A DNA stretch of 64,000 nt from Steroidobacter agaridevorans (lineage in GTDB: Bacteria > Pseudomonadota > Gammaproteobacteria > Steroidobacterales > Steroidobacteraceae), in contig NZ_BLJO01000004.1 in the NCBI RefSeq assembly GCF_009932555.1, forward strand, positions 353,174-417,173, read 5' to 3'. The stretch's first letter is position 1. Each line of letters opens with the position of its first letter. Positions 44,914 through 53,812 of the stretch are shown here, in pieces. A program made the translations under genes and the position numbers. The notes under the pieces are model-generated. The model searched no databases. It saw only the letters and a program-made list of their open reading frames with translations, and had not been told where the DNA came from.

Positions 44914-47868
44914 ATGACCAAATTATGTCGCGGCCGAAATGCGGGTGTGGCGGCGGGGCTTCTGCTGGGAACGCTTTTGTTCATATTCACTCGTTCCGCG
45001 ACGGCCGAAGACGAAGCTCGCTCCCGACAATATGAGTTCGACATTCCGCGTACGTCGCGGACCCTGGCGCTGCATGAGCTGAGTCGCCAGGCGGGCGGCC
45101 TGCTGGTCGCGTACTTGAGCTCCGACGATGAGGAAGAGCAGAGTCTGGTCGGGCCGGTGAAGGGGCGGCTCACGGTCGATGAGGTCTTGCGGGTCCTGCT
45201 GCGCTCGTCGCAGCTCGGGTCGCGCTGGATCGAGGACCGCATGGTGTCGGTCGAGCCCAGGCCGCCCACCGAGGCCACGGTCGAATTGCCTTCCGAAGCC
45301 GTCGCCCGGAGCTTGTCCTATTCGAGTGGCTTCGATCTGTCGCGGTTCGAGCCCGAAGAGGTGCTGGTGCTCGGCTGGCCGATCCGGGATCTGACGCTGT
45401 CGGTAGCGCCCGCGGTCGTCATGGAAAGTGACGAACTGGAGGCCATCGGCGCGTCCACCTTGCCGGACGTGCTGCGTTATTTGTCACAAAGCGCTTACTC
45501 GCGGCCCGAAGGCTACCGCGCCAGCGGCGCCCAGTATGCGGAGATGCGTGGACTGGGTCCGGACACGGCGCTGATTCTCATCAACGGGCGGCGGGCCTTC
45601 CCCAGCGCCAACAGCCTGGCGTCCAGCGCATTCGATCTGAATTCCATCCCGGTCACCGCGGTGGAGCGCATCGAATTTCTGCTGGACTCGGCCGCGGCGG
45701 CTTATGGCAGCGATGCGATTGGCGGCGTGATCAACATCGTGTTACGTGACAAGGTCGCCCAGCCCACCGTCGAGCTGCGTTATGGCGGTACAGATGGGGG
45801 CGCAGAGCAGGAGCGGGTCACGCTCTCCGCCGGCCTGAACAAAGATCGGTTTCATGGCGCCATCGTGTTCGACTACTTCGACATCGGCGGTCTGCTTGGC
45901 GAGGAGCGGAGCCTGTGGCGCGATCAGGATTTTCGGCGCTATGGCGGGCGTGACCATCGCTCGCCAATCAGCAGCCCGGGCAATGTCAGCTCGTTGAGCG
46001 GCAACCTGCCTGGGCTGTCCGCGCCCATTGCCGCCGTCCCTCGGGTGGACAGCACGCCGGGCACGACCATCGACGATTTCGCCGCCACCGCCGGGCAGCC
46101 GAATCTGGAGAGCTTGCTGCGTTATTCCAGCATCGTTCCCGAGACAACACGCCGGACTGTGACAGCGACGGGCACGGCGCGGCTCACGGACCAGATCACC
46201 GCGACCGGCGAGTTGCTCTATGTGAATCGCGACTCTACTTATTACTATGCGCCGCCGGTGCTGGCGAGCATGCCCGTGCCGGGTCCGAGTCCGCTGAGCA
46301 CCGGCAATCCATACAATCCTTTCGGTCGCACCGTGCGGATCAATCGCTTGCTCACGGAATATCCGTCGCAAGTGCAGTCCGTCGATTCGGAGTGGCTGCG
46401 CTGGGTAGTGGGCCTGCATGGCGACTGGGATCGTTGGAGCTGGGAAGTATCGGCGCTGCGCTCGGATGAACAAGCGACTGCCACGCTCGACAACGCTCTG
46501 GATCCGTTGGCGGCGCTGCGCGCGTTGGCGAATCCCGATCCAGCGTTGGCGCTGAATCCTTTCTCTTCCGGCCCGATCGGCAGTGAGACGTTGCTGGCGA
46601 GCTTGCGTTTACCGCCGGACGTGGATGAGTTCAGTTCCGGCGGCCAGCAGTTCACGGGATTCTTGCAAGGCCCGATCTGGACTTTGCCCGGCGGTCCCGT
46701 CACTGCGGTGTTGGGCGCCGAGTGGCGCTCCGAGATGATGCGAGCTTCGAACGAAGTCGCGCGCTCGTTCGATCGCGATCGTGACATTGTCTCGGGCTTC
46801 GCCCAGCTGCGTGTTCCTTTCGTTAACGACAAGCTGCGCGCGACATTGCCCGGTCTGCGCGAGCTGATGTTCACCGCCGGCACTCGCTTGGACGATTACA
46901 GCGAGTTCGGGCACGTGCTGCGCTCACAAATGGGCTTGCTGTGGAAGCCGCATCGTGACTTGAGCGTGCGTGTGTCTGGCGGCAGCAGCTTCCGGCCACC
47001 GTCGTTGTATGAATTGTATCTGCCGCGAATCTCGGTGGTGGCGCCGGTGACAGATCCCGCGCGCCGCGAGTTGGCCGCCGTCACATTGACCATGGGGGGC
47101 AACACCGATCTCGAGCCGGTCACCGCACGATCGCTGACCGCCGGCCTGGTGTTCAGTCCAGACTCGGCGTGGAACTGGAATATTTCCGCCGACTGGTGGC
47201 GCATCGATATGAAGAACCGCGTCGTATCGCTGTCGCCGCAGGTGATGCTGGCCCACGAGGCGCTGTTCCAAGACCGCATCGTGCGCGATCAGTCCACCGA
47301 TGCGGAGCGGCCCGGCGTACTGCGGGCCATCGACGCGTCACGCATCAACATCGGCGGCGTCAAGACCGCCGGCGTGGATCTCGGCATCAAAGCAGATTTC
47401 CTGACCGAGCTCGGACGCTTCACGCCCGAGTTGCAGGCGACGTGGTTCGATCGATTCGAGTCCAGCGATGTGCCGGGCCAGGCGCCGGTCGAGCGCGTCG
47501 ATCTGGCAAGCGAGCTGGGTTCCATTCTCGACTGGCGCGCGGTCCTGTCATTGAGATGGAAGCGCGGAGCGTTCGGCGCCGCCATGTTCGCGCGATACAC
47601 CCCTTCTTATGACGATGCCATTGCCGGCGTACGCACCGGCCGAACTATCGACGCGCAGACTTTGTTCGATCTGCAGGGCTCCTTGGACTTCGGCCTGTTG
47701 TATGGCGGCGAGTCGCGACTGCATGGACTGAAGCTTTGGGCCGGGGCGGTCAACGTGTTCGATGAGCCGCCCAGCTTTGCCGATGTCGGCGACGCCAGCG
47801 GCTTCGACTCGTCGCACAGCGAGCTGAAGCAGCGCTCTTATTACATCCGTCTTGAAAAGGAATTCTAG
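44914..47868 (+). CDS. TonB-dependent receptor with N-terminal STN (secretin/TonB) domain
   Basis: The protein has about 984 residues if ATG 44914 is used; there a signal helix (VAAGLLLGTLLFIFTRSATA) begins well. An STN domain (residues about 40-95) precedes the plug (LPDVLRYLSQSAYSRPEG, RIEFLLDSAAAAYGSDAIGGVINI) and the barrel, which ends SYYIRLEKEF. STN domains usually signal to a FecR anti-sigma factor, but no FecR/FecI pair is near, so the domain may be vestigial or act in trans. The ligand is unknown. A small convergent peptide gene with a lasso-leader-like sequence lies 64 bases beyond its stop. Confidence 0.92.
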   Translation: MTKLCRGRNAGVAAGLLLGTLLFIFTRSATAEDEARSRQYEFDIPRTSRTLALHELSRQAGGLLVAYLSSDDEEEQSLVGPVKGRLTVDEVLRVLLRSSQLGSRWIEDRMVSVEPRPPTEATVELPSEAVARSLSYSSGFDLSRFEPEEVLVLGWPIRDLTLSVAPAVVMESDELEAIGASTLPDVLRYLSQSAYSRPEGYRASGAQYAEMRGLGPDTALILINGRRAFPSANSLASSAFDLNSIPVTAVERIEFLLDSAAAAYGSDAIGGVINIVLRDKVAQPTVELRYGGTDGGAEQERVTLSAGLNKDRFHGAIVFDYFDIGGLLGEERSLWRDQDFRRYGGRDHRSPISSPGNVSSLSGNLPGLSAPIAAVPRVDSTPGTTIDDFAATAGQPNLESLLRYSSIVPETTRRTVTATGTARLTDQITATGELLYVNRDSTYYYAPPVLASMPVPGPSPLSTGNPYNPFGRTVRINRLLTEYPSQVQSVDSEWLRWVVGLHGDWDRWSWEVSALRSDEQATATLDNALDPLAALRALANPDPALALNPFSSGPIGSETLLASLRLPPDVDEFSSGGQQFTGFLQGPIWTLPGGPVTAVLGAEWRSEMMRASNEVARSFDRDRDIVSGFAQLRVPFVNDKLRATLPGLRELMFTAGTRLDDYSEFGHVLRSQMGLLWKPHRDLSVRVSGGSSFRPPSLYELYLPRISVVAPVTDPARRELAAVTLTMGGNTDLEPVTARSLTAGLVFSPDSAWNWNISADWWRIDMKNRVVSLSPQVMLAHEALFQDRIVRDQSTDAERPGVLRAIDASRINIGGVKTAGVDLGIKADFLTELGRFTPELQATWFDRFESSDVPGQAPVERVDLASELGSILDWRAVLSLRWKRGAFGAAMFARYTPSYDDAIAGVRTGRTIDAQTLFDLQGSLDFGLLYGGESRLHGLKLWAGAVNVFDEPPSFADVGDASGFDSSHSELKQRSYYIRLEKEF

Positions 47869-47886
47869 GCCCATTGGCCCAGGCAT

Positions 47887-47914
47887 CCGGGTGCATTCGG
47901 CCGCATGCACCCGG
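47887..47914. terminator. Bidirectional hairpin between TonB receptor and small peptide gene
   Basis: CCGGGTGCAT and its exact complement ATGCACCCGG form a 10-bp stem with an 8-base loop, 18 bases after the receptor stop. It can fold in both directions and also sits past the 3' end of the minus-strand peptide gene. No T-run follows. Confidence 0.6.
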
Positions 47915-47932
47915 ACGATCAGGTTGCAGCCA

Positions 47933-48058
47933 TCAGCCGATATCCGGCACCAGGCCCATGCCGAAGACATTGTCGAAAAAGACCGGAATCGGCAGGAACT
48001 GCCTGGTTTCTTCGGTGGCATCGCCCAGGTCGACCAGCTCGATGGGATCCGTGTTCAT
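47933..48058 (-). CDS. 41-residue peptide with lasso-leader-like N-terminus (candidate RiPP precursor)
   Basis: The gene is too short for routine ORF calls but has an excellent ribosome-binding site, AGGAGAGGG ending 4 bases before the ATG. The N-terminal part reads IELVDLGDATEETR, closely resembling proteobacterial lasso-peptide leaders of the form DLG-A-x-x-ET-(K/R), in which the threonine is two residues before the cut. The rest begins QFLPIPVFFDN and ends GMGLVPDIG, rich in proline and aromatics. In known lasso peptides an Asp/Glu sits at core position 7 to 9; here the first acid is at 10, and no B or C maturation genes are present. The class is therefore open. It is monocistronic and convergent with a TonB receptor. 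Confidence 0.6.
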   Translation of the reverse strand: MNTDPIELVDLGDATEETRQFLPIPVFFDNVFGMGLVPDIG

Positions 48059-48367
48059 TGCCCTCTCCTAAGTTGCACGTCGAACAACACGGGATGCATT
48101 GCCCGGTGCGTTCCGGACCCTGCCATACCAAATGGGATTGGAATTAAGGGGCAGACCGAGGCGCGACCGGCCGCATTGCGATGGTCCGCGTCATCCCTGG
48201 CGTTGGTGCCGATGCGTGCCGGGCGGCTGCTTGGGTGACAGACATGGTGTTATTGGCAATCGAACGGTGTGATCTGCGTCACTGTCTGCGCCTGGGTTGC
48301 ACCGGAGGCGGAATGCGGTAAAGCCTGAAAGCGACCGTCCTGTGTCATGCCGGCCGAAGGCATGCCG
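48059..48367. other. Divergent promoter region between peptide and porin genes
   Basis: These 309 bases must hold the promoters of the minus-strand peptide gene and the plus-strand porin. A strong ribosome-binding site for the peptide is at 48063-48071. I found no clear -35/-10 pair or dyad. A 25-codon frame from 48244 has no ribosome-binding site and is not called. Confidence 0.5.
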
Positions 48368-49564
48368 ATGTATTGCCGCATGAGCTGGGCGATATCGAAA
48401 CCTCTTACTTTGATCGGTGCAGGCATCTGCGTGGCGTGCGCAGCCATGTCCGCGCAGGCGGGCGATCTCGCATCGAGCATGGCATTCGACGCGAGTTACA
48501 CCAGCGACTTCTTTTCCAACCGTCGCGGCGGGCTGGAGCGTGGCGAGCGTCATCTCGCCGATCTCACCGTTTCCGCCACGCTGGATATGGAAGAGCTGTG
48601 GAATGTCCGGGGACTGACGCTGTTTGTTTCCGGACAGAGCAATGACGGCGGCGGCTTTTCGGATCGCTTCGTCGGCGACTCGTTCGCGGTATCGAACATC
48701 GATGCTCCTACGGCGTCGCGCTTCCTCGAGGTGGGTGCGAAGTGGGGATTCGGCGAAGACGGCGAGCACGGCTTGCGCGTCGGTCTGCTCGACTTGAATG
48801 CTGAGTTCGATGTGAGCGATCCGCGCGCCTTGTACATCAATTCGGTGTTCGGCATCGGTCAGGACTTGAGCCAGACCGGCGAGAACGGTCCTTCGATCTT
48901 TCCGACCACCGCCTTGGGTGTGAGCTTGAATCTGCAAGTTGCGCCTCAGTGGCACTGGCTCAATGCTGCCTTCGACGGCGTGGCGGGCGATCCGAACCAT
49001 CCCAAATCGACGACTGTGCAACTTCATCGGCACGATGGCTTGTTGTTGATCTCGGAATTGCAGCGTCTGACCGAGGGTCGCGTGGAAAAGTTAGCCTTTG
49101 GTGTGTGGGGCTACACGCAGGCGGCCGCACATTTGACCGCGGAAGGCTCGGCCCATAACCATGGTTGGTATGTTTCGGCTGACTCGCGTCTCGGTGCGCT
49201 GGATGAAGTGCGGCCCTGGCGCACGTCGCTGCGCATCGGTCAGGCGGAGGAAGTCGTGAGCGATCACGACTGGTCCGTGATCGCCGCTTTGAACTACGAC
49301 GTGTCGCGTCCGATCGGGCGTGAGCAGAGCTTTGGTGTTGCCGCTGCCTGGATCAAAACGTCATCGGCGCTGCGTGAGAGCGCGGAAGATGTGGACGATT
49401 ATGAGACGGCAGTCGAGCTGACGTGGCGCGCGGCGGTCACCGACTGGCTGACGTTGCAGCCCGACGTTCAATACATCATCCATCCCGGATCGCAGCGTTC
49501 GCTACGCAACGCTGTGGTGGTGGGATTGCGCTTCGACATCATCGCACCGACGTTCAGTTGGTGA
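48368..49564 (+). CDS. OprB-family carbohydrate-selective porin
   Basis: The 398-residue protein (ATG 48368, with GAAGG 7 bases upstream) has a signal peptide ending AAMSAQAG and then the OprB signature: a conserved turn SGQSNDGGGFSDRFVGDSF, DPRALYINSVFGIGQDLSQTG and GPSIFPTTALGVSLN. The C-terminus ends DIIAPTFSW with the terminal aromatic. It would let sugars or related small solutes through the outer membrane. A strong hairpin follows, and tonB converges on it. Confidence 0.85.
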   Translation: MYCRMSWAISKPLTLIGAGICVACAAMSAQAGDLASSMAFDASYTSDFFSNRRGGLERGERHLADLTVSATLDMEELWNVRGLTLFVSGQSNDGGGFSDRFVGDSFAVSNIDAPTASRFLEVGAKWGFGEDGEHGLRVGLLDLNAEFDVSDPRALYINSVFGIGQDLSQTGENGPSIFPTTALGVSLNLQVAPQWHWLNAAFDGVAGDPNHPKSTTVQLHRHDGLLLISELQRLTEGRVEKLAFGVWGYTQAAAHLTAEGSAHNHGWYVSADSRLGALDEVRPWRTSLRIGQAEEVVSDHDWSVIAALNYDVSRPIGREQSFGVAAAWIKTSSALRESAEDVDDYETAVELTWRAAVTDWLTLQPDVQYIIHPGSQRSLRNAVVVGLRFDIIAPTFSW

Positions 49565-49566
49565 GC

Positions 49567-49596
49567 GCAGTGCCGGCGCGTGGGCGCCGGCACTGC
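49567..49596. terminator. Strong bidirectional terminator hairpin
   Basis: GCAGTGCCGGCGC at 49567-49579 pairs perfectly with GCGCCGGCACTGC at 49584-49596, a 13-bp GC-rich stem and 4-base loop between the convergent porin and tonB genes. It is the strongest hairpin seen in the window. T-run content is low. Confidence 0.75.
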
Positions 49597-49604
49597 TATC
49601 GACA

Positions 49605-50270
49605 TCACATCCTGGTGTTCAGGCGGAACGTGACGGGCAACTGCTTCCACATCGCCATCGGCTTGCCGTCGCTGGTGCCAGGGACGAAGCGCCATTTCTT
49701 CGCTTCACGCATCGCCGACTGATCGAGCTTGGCGATGCCGCTGGAGCTGATCAATCTCACATCGCCGACCCGGCCATCGGCAAGAATATAGATCGACAGC
49801 ACCACGGTGCCTTCGCCGCCGCCGCGAATCACATCCGGCGGATAGTACGGCTCGCTCAGGCCGCGACGCGCATCGATGCGAGGCTCAACCACCATTGGCG
49901 CCGGCGGCGCCACGTCGCCACCCTCGTCGCCGATGATATTTTTCGGAGGCGTGGGCAAGCCGGTGATGATCGATTCGCGAATGGGCTCCTCCGGGAAATC
50001 GAGCTCCCGCGGCACGATCGTCGGCTTGAGTTCCTTGATGTCGATCCTGGCGTCCTTGATATCGACCTGTTTCGGCGGCTTGGGCTGTTCCGGCAGCGGC
50101 AGCAGCTGCGGCGGTTCGGGCACGAATATTTTGGTGATCTTCTGGGTCATGCCATTGGTCAGCGCCCAGAAGAACCCCAGATGTAACAGCACGATGATCG
50201 CCAGCGCCCACGCGCGTGGCGAATTCCAGTTGTGCATCGATGGAAAACTGTTAACCGTCATCGCAGACAT
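49605..50270 (-). CDS. tonB: TonB energy-transducing protein
   Basis: The 221-residue protein has one N-terminal membrane helix (AWALAIIVLLHLGFFWAL), a proline-rich spacer (PEPPQLLPLPEQPKPPK), and the TonB C-terminal domain with YYPPDVIRGGGEGTVVLSIYILADG and SAMREAKKWRFVPG. It carries proton-motive energy from ExbB-ExbD to receptors such as the three in this window. GGGAG precedes ATG 50270. exbB and exbD are not nearby, so this is an orphan TonB, possibly tied to the STN receptor and porin. Confidence 0.92.
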   Translation of the reverse strand: MSAMTVNSFPSMHNWNSPRAWALAIIVLLHLGFFWALTNGMTQKITKIFVPEPPQLLPLPEQPKPPKQVDIKDARIDIKELKPTIVPRELDFPEEPIRESIITGLPTPPKNIIGDEGGDVAPPAPMVVEPRIDARRGLSEPYYPPDVIRGGGEGTVVLSIYILADGRVGDVRLISSSGIAKLDQSAMREAKKWRFVPGTSDGKPMAMWKQLPVTFRLNTRM

Positions 50271-50437
50271 TCGTTTTACTCCCAACGTGTTTATTTGATT
50301 CCCACCCGTGCGCATTACGCGCCTGTAAGAATCTGCTCCCGCGCGGTATACACCCGGAAGTAAGCACATTCCGGTTGCCCGGTTGGGGAATCTTTTGTGA
50401 GTTGGCGATGTCTTATGGGGCTGGAATGCGAGAACGA

Positions 50438-51295
50438 TCAGGCCGCCGGTTCCGCCAGGCGAAGGCGCTGCTCGAACTCGCGCACCAGCGCGCCGTCGTC
50501 GTGGTCCCAGGGATGGAAGCCGGGACGGAAGAAACTGAGATACGGCACGAAGACTTTGCGCATCATGCCGGGCTTGAACCACAAATAAGTAAACACGCGC
50601 CACCAGGTGCGCGGCGTATTGATCCCATCCTGGCGGAAGAAGTCCGCCATGCGCTGGAAGTTCGAGTACCAGAACTGCGCGCTGATGAACAACATCACCT
50701 GACATCGGATCGCCCAACGCTTGAACGCCGACAGCTCGCGCGTGACAGCGAGATAGGTATCGAACGCCACCGCCTTGTGCTCCACTTCCTCGATCGCATG
50801 CCATTGCCACAGTCGCAGCACTTCAGCGGGCGCACCAGGCAGCGGATCCTTCTCGGTTAGCAAGCTATGCGCCATGATCGCGGTGAAATGTTCCAGCGCC
50901 ACGGTGATCGCAAGTTGGGCGACCGGATGACGTGAGCGCGCGATGTCGAGCCGACGCCGCGTCTCGGCGTCCATCGTGGTGGTGTCGTAACCGGCGCTCT
51001 TGATGAGCTTGTTGAACACCACGTGCTCGCGGGTGTGCGCAGCCTCCTGCTCGACGAAAGCCTTGATCTGTTCCTGCAGCCGGCCGTCGACGCGGTCCCG
51101 GAACCGCCGGACCGACTCGATGAAAAACGTCTCGCCCTGAGGAAATGAGGCCGACAGGGCGTTGAAGTACGCGGTCGCCACCGGGTCGCCGCCATGCCAC
51201 CATCGGGCGCCGAGCGCATTACGGTCCAGGCGCAGATCTCGCGGGGTGATCGTGAGGTCGGCGGGCGTGCCGGTAGCGGGGATGTCCATGGCCAT
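50438..51295 (-). CDS. Predicted metal-dependent hydrolase (PF10118 family)
   Basis: The 285-residue protein (ATG 51295 or 51289) has a helical fold with QEAAHTREHVVFNKL, ALEHFTAIMAHSLL and WHAIEEVEHKAVAFD, giving the clustered Glu/His ligands of a di-metal four-helix bundle. These resemble the PF10118 family. The function is unknown; similar proteins are linked to lipid or ether metabolism. It is divergent from a TetR gene, and the gap holds an inverted repeat. Confidence 0.82.
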   Translation of the reverse strand: MAMDIPATGTPADLTITPRDLRLDRNALGARWWHGGDPVATAYFNALSASFPQGETFFIESVRRFRDRVDGRLQEQIKAFVEQEAAHTREHVVFNKLIKSAGYDTTTMDAETRRRLDIARSRHPVAQLAITVALEHFTAIMAHSLLTEKDPLPGAPAEVLRLWQWHAIEEVEHKAVAFDTYLAVTRELSAFKRWAIRCQVMLFISAQFWYSNFQRMADFFRQDGINTPRTWWRVFTYLWFKPGMMRKVFVPYLSFFRPGFHPWDHDDGALVREFEQRLRLAEPAA

Positions 51296-51340
51296 ATCCG
51301 TGGGAAGCGGGCGGGTCGGGCTGCCGGTATTAAAAATTCT

Positions 51341-51360
51341 TATTGAGAGTATTGTCAATA
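51341..51360. promoter_or_regulatory. Inverted repeat, likely TetR operator
   Basis: TATTGA at 51341-51346 and TCAATA at 51355-51360 form a perfect 6-bp inverted repeat with an 8-base spacer, ending just before the GTG start of the TetR gene and within the gap shared with the PF10118 gene. The region is AT-rich against a GC-rich background. Binding here could repress both divergent genes. Confidence 0.65.
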
Positions 51361-52020
51361 GTGACTCGGCCAAAGAAAGCAGCGAAAACCCCGGTCAAAG
51401 GCCAGGTTCCGAGGGTGCGACGCACCCCCGAGGAGGCGCGGACCCTGGCGCTGGCCTCGGCCCGCCGGCTGCTGCTGGCCGAAGGACCGGACGCCATTAC
51501 CTTGCAGGCAGTGGCCAGCGACCTGGGAATGAGCCACACCAACCTGATTCATCATTTCGGCTCGGCGGCCGGTCTGCAGTCGGAATTGATGCGGCAGATG
51601 GTCAGCGAGCTGACGACCACCATCGAATCGGCCGTCATGCGGCTGCGCGCCGGCAAGGGCGAGGTGAAGGATTTCGTGGATATCGTATTCGATGCGTTCG
51701 ACCGCGGCGGCGCCGGCCGGCTGGCCGCATGGATGGCGCTGACCGGCGAATCCATGCATCTGGCCCCAATCGGCGAGGTTGTACGAGACTATATCGACAG
51801 CGTGGAGCGCGGCGCCGATGCCGAGGGCGATGCGGCTCTAATCCACGAACGTGTGACATCCGCGACTTTATTTGTGACGGTCGCGGCGCTGGGCGACGCC
51901 ATTATCGGCAACGAACTGCGCAAGATGGTGGGCCGGGAGCGCGAGACCGTGCGCAAGCTGATGGGCGCATTATTGCCGGCGGTGCTGGCCGCGCAGCCGA
52001 ATGGCAGCGGCCAGTCCTGA
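51361..52020 (+). CDS. TetR-family transcriptional regulator
   Basis: The 219-residue protein begins at GTG 51361 and has a lysine-rich N-terminus, the helix-turn-helix (ITLQAVASDLGMSHTNLIHHFGS) and an all-helical ligand domain. The true start is uncertain: an upstream TTG at 51343 lies inside the candidate operator. It is divergent from the PF10118 hydrolase, its likely target. Confidence 0.88.
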   Translation: MTRPKKAAKTPVKGQVPRVRRTPEEARTLALASARRLLLAEGPDAITLQAVASDLGMSHTNLIHHFGSAAGLQSELMRQMVSELTTTIESAVMRLRAGKGEVKDFVDIVFDAFDRGGAGRLAAWMALTGESMHLAPIGEVVRDYIDSVERGADAEGDAALIHERVTSATLFVTVAALGDAIIGNELRKMVGRERETVRKLMGALLPAVLAAQPNGSGQS

Positions 52021-52150
52021 CCAAAGACAGTGCACCCAAACGCCACTTGAACGCAGCTTGCACGCAGCAAATACTCCGCCCATCAACCGCGCGCAGAACC
52101 CTCCCGTGAGCTCCGGAATACTGCGAATCGAAGGCCGCGACGGGCCCGCC

Positions 52151-53812
52151 ATGAGCGAGCCTTTCAATACTATTCTGGAAGAAATCGCCAGCGAGCTGGA
52201 GCTGCGCCCGCTGTTGACCAGCATCATCACGCGCGCGTGCGAGCTGCTCGGCGCGGATGGCGGCTCCATCGGTTTGTATGTGCCGCGCCGGCACACGGTG
52301 CAGGTCGAGGCCATTCATCAACTGCCGCTCACCGAGCTGGGCATGGAGTTCGAGCCGGGCGAGGGTCTGATCGGCAAGGTGCTCGCGACGGGGCGGCCGG
52401 TGATCGTCGATCGCTATGGCGAGCTGCAGCGCATTTCGTTGCCCGAAATGCGGGATTACACCGTGATTGGCGTGCCGATTCCCGGGCCGGGCGGTGGATT
52501 GCTCGGCGTGTTCGGTATCGGCGCGCCGCCGCCACGCAAGTTCGGCGCATCCGATCTCGATACGTTGCGGCTGTTCGCGCGACACGCTGCGATCGCAATT
52601 CAAAACGCTATGCGCTACGAGCGCGAGAGACGCCGCACCGAGCGCATGACGTTGATTGCTCACATCGCTCGCGTCATCACCGCCGGTCTGGACGCAAACG
52701 AACTGGTTGCGACCGCGGCGCAGGTGATCCACGAGCATCTGGGTTATCCCAATGTCGTCATCCCGCTGCTCCATCGCGATGAGGATGGGGAATATTTGAT
52801 ATTCGACGGGCACGCTGGCAACTACGGCGACATCGGAGATCTGTCGCATACCATGCCTGTGACCAAAGGCGTCACCGGCACGGCGGTGCTGACGCGCACA
52901 CCGCAGATCGTCAACGATGTTCGCAAAGATCCGCGCTATGTGCCGCCGCCGATTCCTATCAATGTGCGCACCGAGCTGGCCATGCCCATCGTGCTCGGCG
53001 ACGAGGTGTTCGGTTGTATCAACATCGAAGGCCTGAATCCTTTCGATGAGGACGATGTCGCGAGCATTCAAATCATCGCGGATCATCTGGCGGTTGCGAT
53101 CAAGAACGCCAGCTTGTCGCGCGAGGCTCGGCAGGCGGCGGTGATGCGTGAACGCCAGCGTCTGGCGCGCGATCTGCACGACGCGGTGAGTCAGGCGTTG
53201 TCCTCGATCAGCTTGATGTCACAGTCCATCGTGCCGGCGTGGCGTCGCGATCCGGCGGAAGGCGAGCGTCGCGCTCGCCGCATCGAAGAACTGGCGCGTC
53301 TCGCATTCGCGGAGATGCGAGCTTTGCTGCGAGAGTTGCGGCCGGATCCGTCGGCGGGCGTGAGCTCGGTGGAGAATGCCGGCGTCGGTGACGTGAAGAA
53401 GATGGGGCTGGCGGCAGCGTTGCAACGGTTCGCGTTCATCCTGGCGCCGCAGACGCCGAGCATCCGGCTGGACTTCGCCGCCTATCGTTCACAGTCGCCG
53501 TCGCTGGAAGAGCGGTTGTATCTGATCTGCCGCGAGGCGCTGTCGAACGCGATTCGCCATTCAGGCGCGGATAAGCTGGATGTGAGCGCTGCCGTCAACG
53601 ACGACGTGCTGATGTTGAGCATTCAGGACAACGGCCGCGGCTTCGACGTCGCCGCCCGCGCCGAAGTCACTGGAGATTCTCCCGAACAAGGCATCGGCCT
53701 GCAGACCATGAGCGAGCGCGCCGCCGCGCTCGGCGGCGTCTGCGAAGTTCAATCCCAGTCTGGACGAGGGACGACCGTATGCATTCGCATTCCGCTGCTG
53801 GCGACACCATGA
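52151..53812 (+). CDS. Cytosolic sensor histidine kinase with two GAF domains (NarL-type system)
   Basis: The 553-residue kinase has no membrane helix. Two GAF domains (about 15-165 and 175-330) precede a HisKA_3 domain with RERQRLARDLHDAVSQAL near residue 340, and a HATPase with CREALSNAIRHSGAD and DNGRGFD. Its stop overlaps the next gene's ATG, so it pairs with that NarL-type regulator. ATG 52151 is chosen; a GTG at 52106 is possible. The GAF ligand is unknown; GAF domains often bind nucleotides, heme or small molecules. Confidence 0.9.
   Translation: MSEPFNTILEEIASELELRPLLTSIITRACELLGADGGSIGLYVPRRHTVQVEAIHQLPLTELGMEFEPGEGLIGKVLATGRPVIVDRYGELQRISLPEMRDYTVIGVPIPGPGGGLLGVFGIGAPPPRKFGASDLDTLRLFARHAAIAIQNAMRYERERRRTERMTLIAHIARVITAGLDANELVATAAQVIHEHLGYPNVVIPLLHRDEDGEYLIFDGHAGNYGDIGDLSHTMPVTKGVTGTAVLTRTPQIVNDVRKDPRYVPPPIPINVRTELAMPIVLGDEVFGCINIEGLNPFDEDDVASIQIIADHLAVAIKNASLSREARQAAVMRERQRLARDLHDAVSQALSSISLMSQSIVPAWRRDPAEGERRARRIEELARLAFAEMRALLRELRPDPSAGVSSVENAGVGDVKKMGLAAALQRFAFILAPQTPSIRLDFAAYRSQSPSLEERLYLICREALSNAIRHSGADKLDVSAAVNDDVLMLSIQDNGRGFDVAARAEVTGDSPEQGIGLQTMSERAAALGGVCEVQSQSGRGTTVCIRIPLLATP

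Noticed and set aside
47548-48021. Minus-strand frame over the small peptide gene
   Set aside because: It is mostly antisense to the TonB receptor and lacks a ribosome-binding site; the small peptide frame has a strong one.
47933-48058. Complete lasso-peptide biosynthetic cluster
   Set aside because: No B-type protease, C-type cyclase or RRE gene is in the window, so only a precursor-like gene can be claimed.
48244-48321. 25-codon plus-strand frame MVLLAIERC...
   Set aside because: No ribosome-binding site, no homology signal, and no position relative to a gene.
51902-53179. 425-codon minus-strand frame
   Set aside because: Antisense to the GAF sensor kinase, with no recognisable domain.
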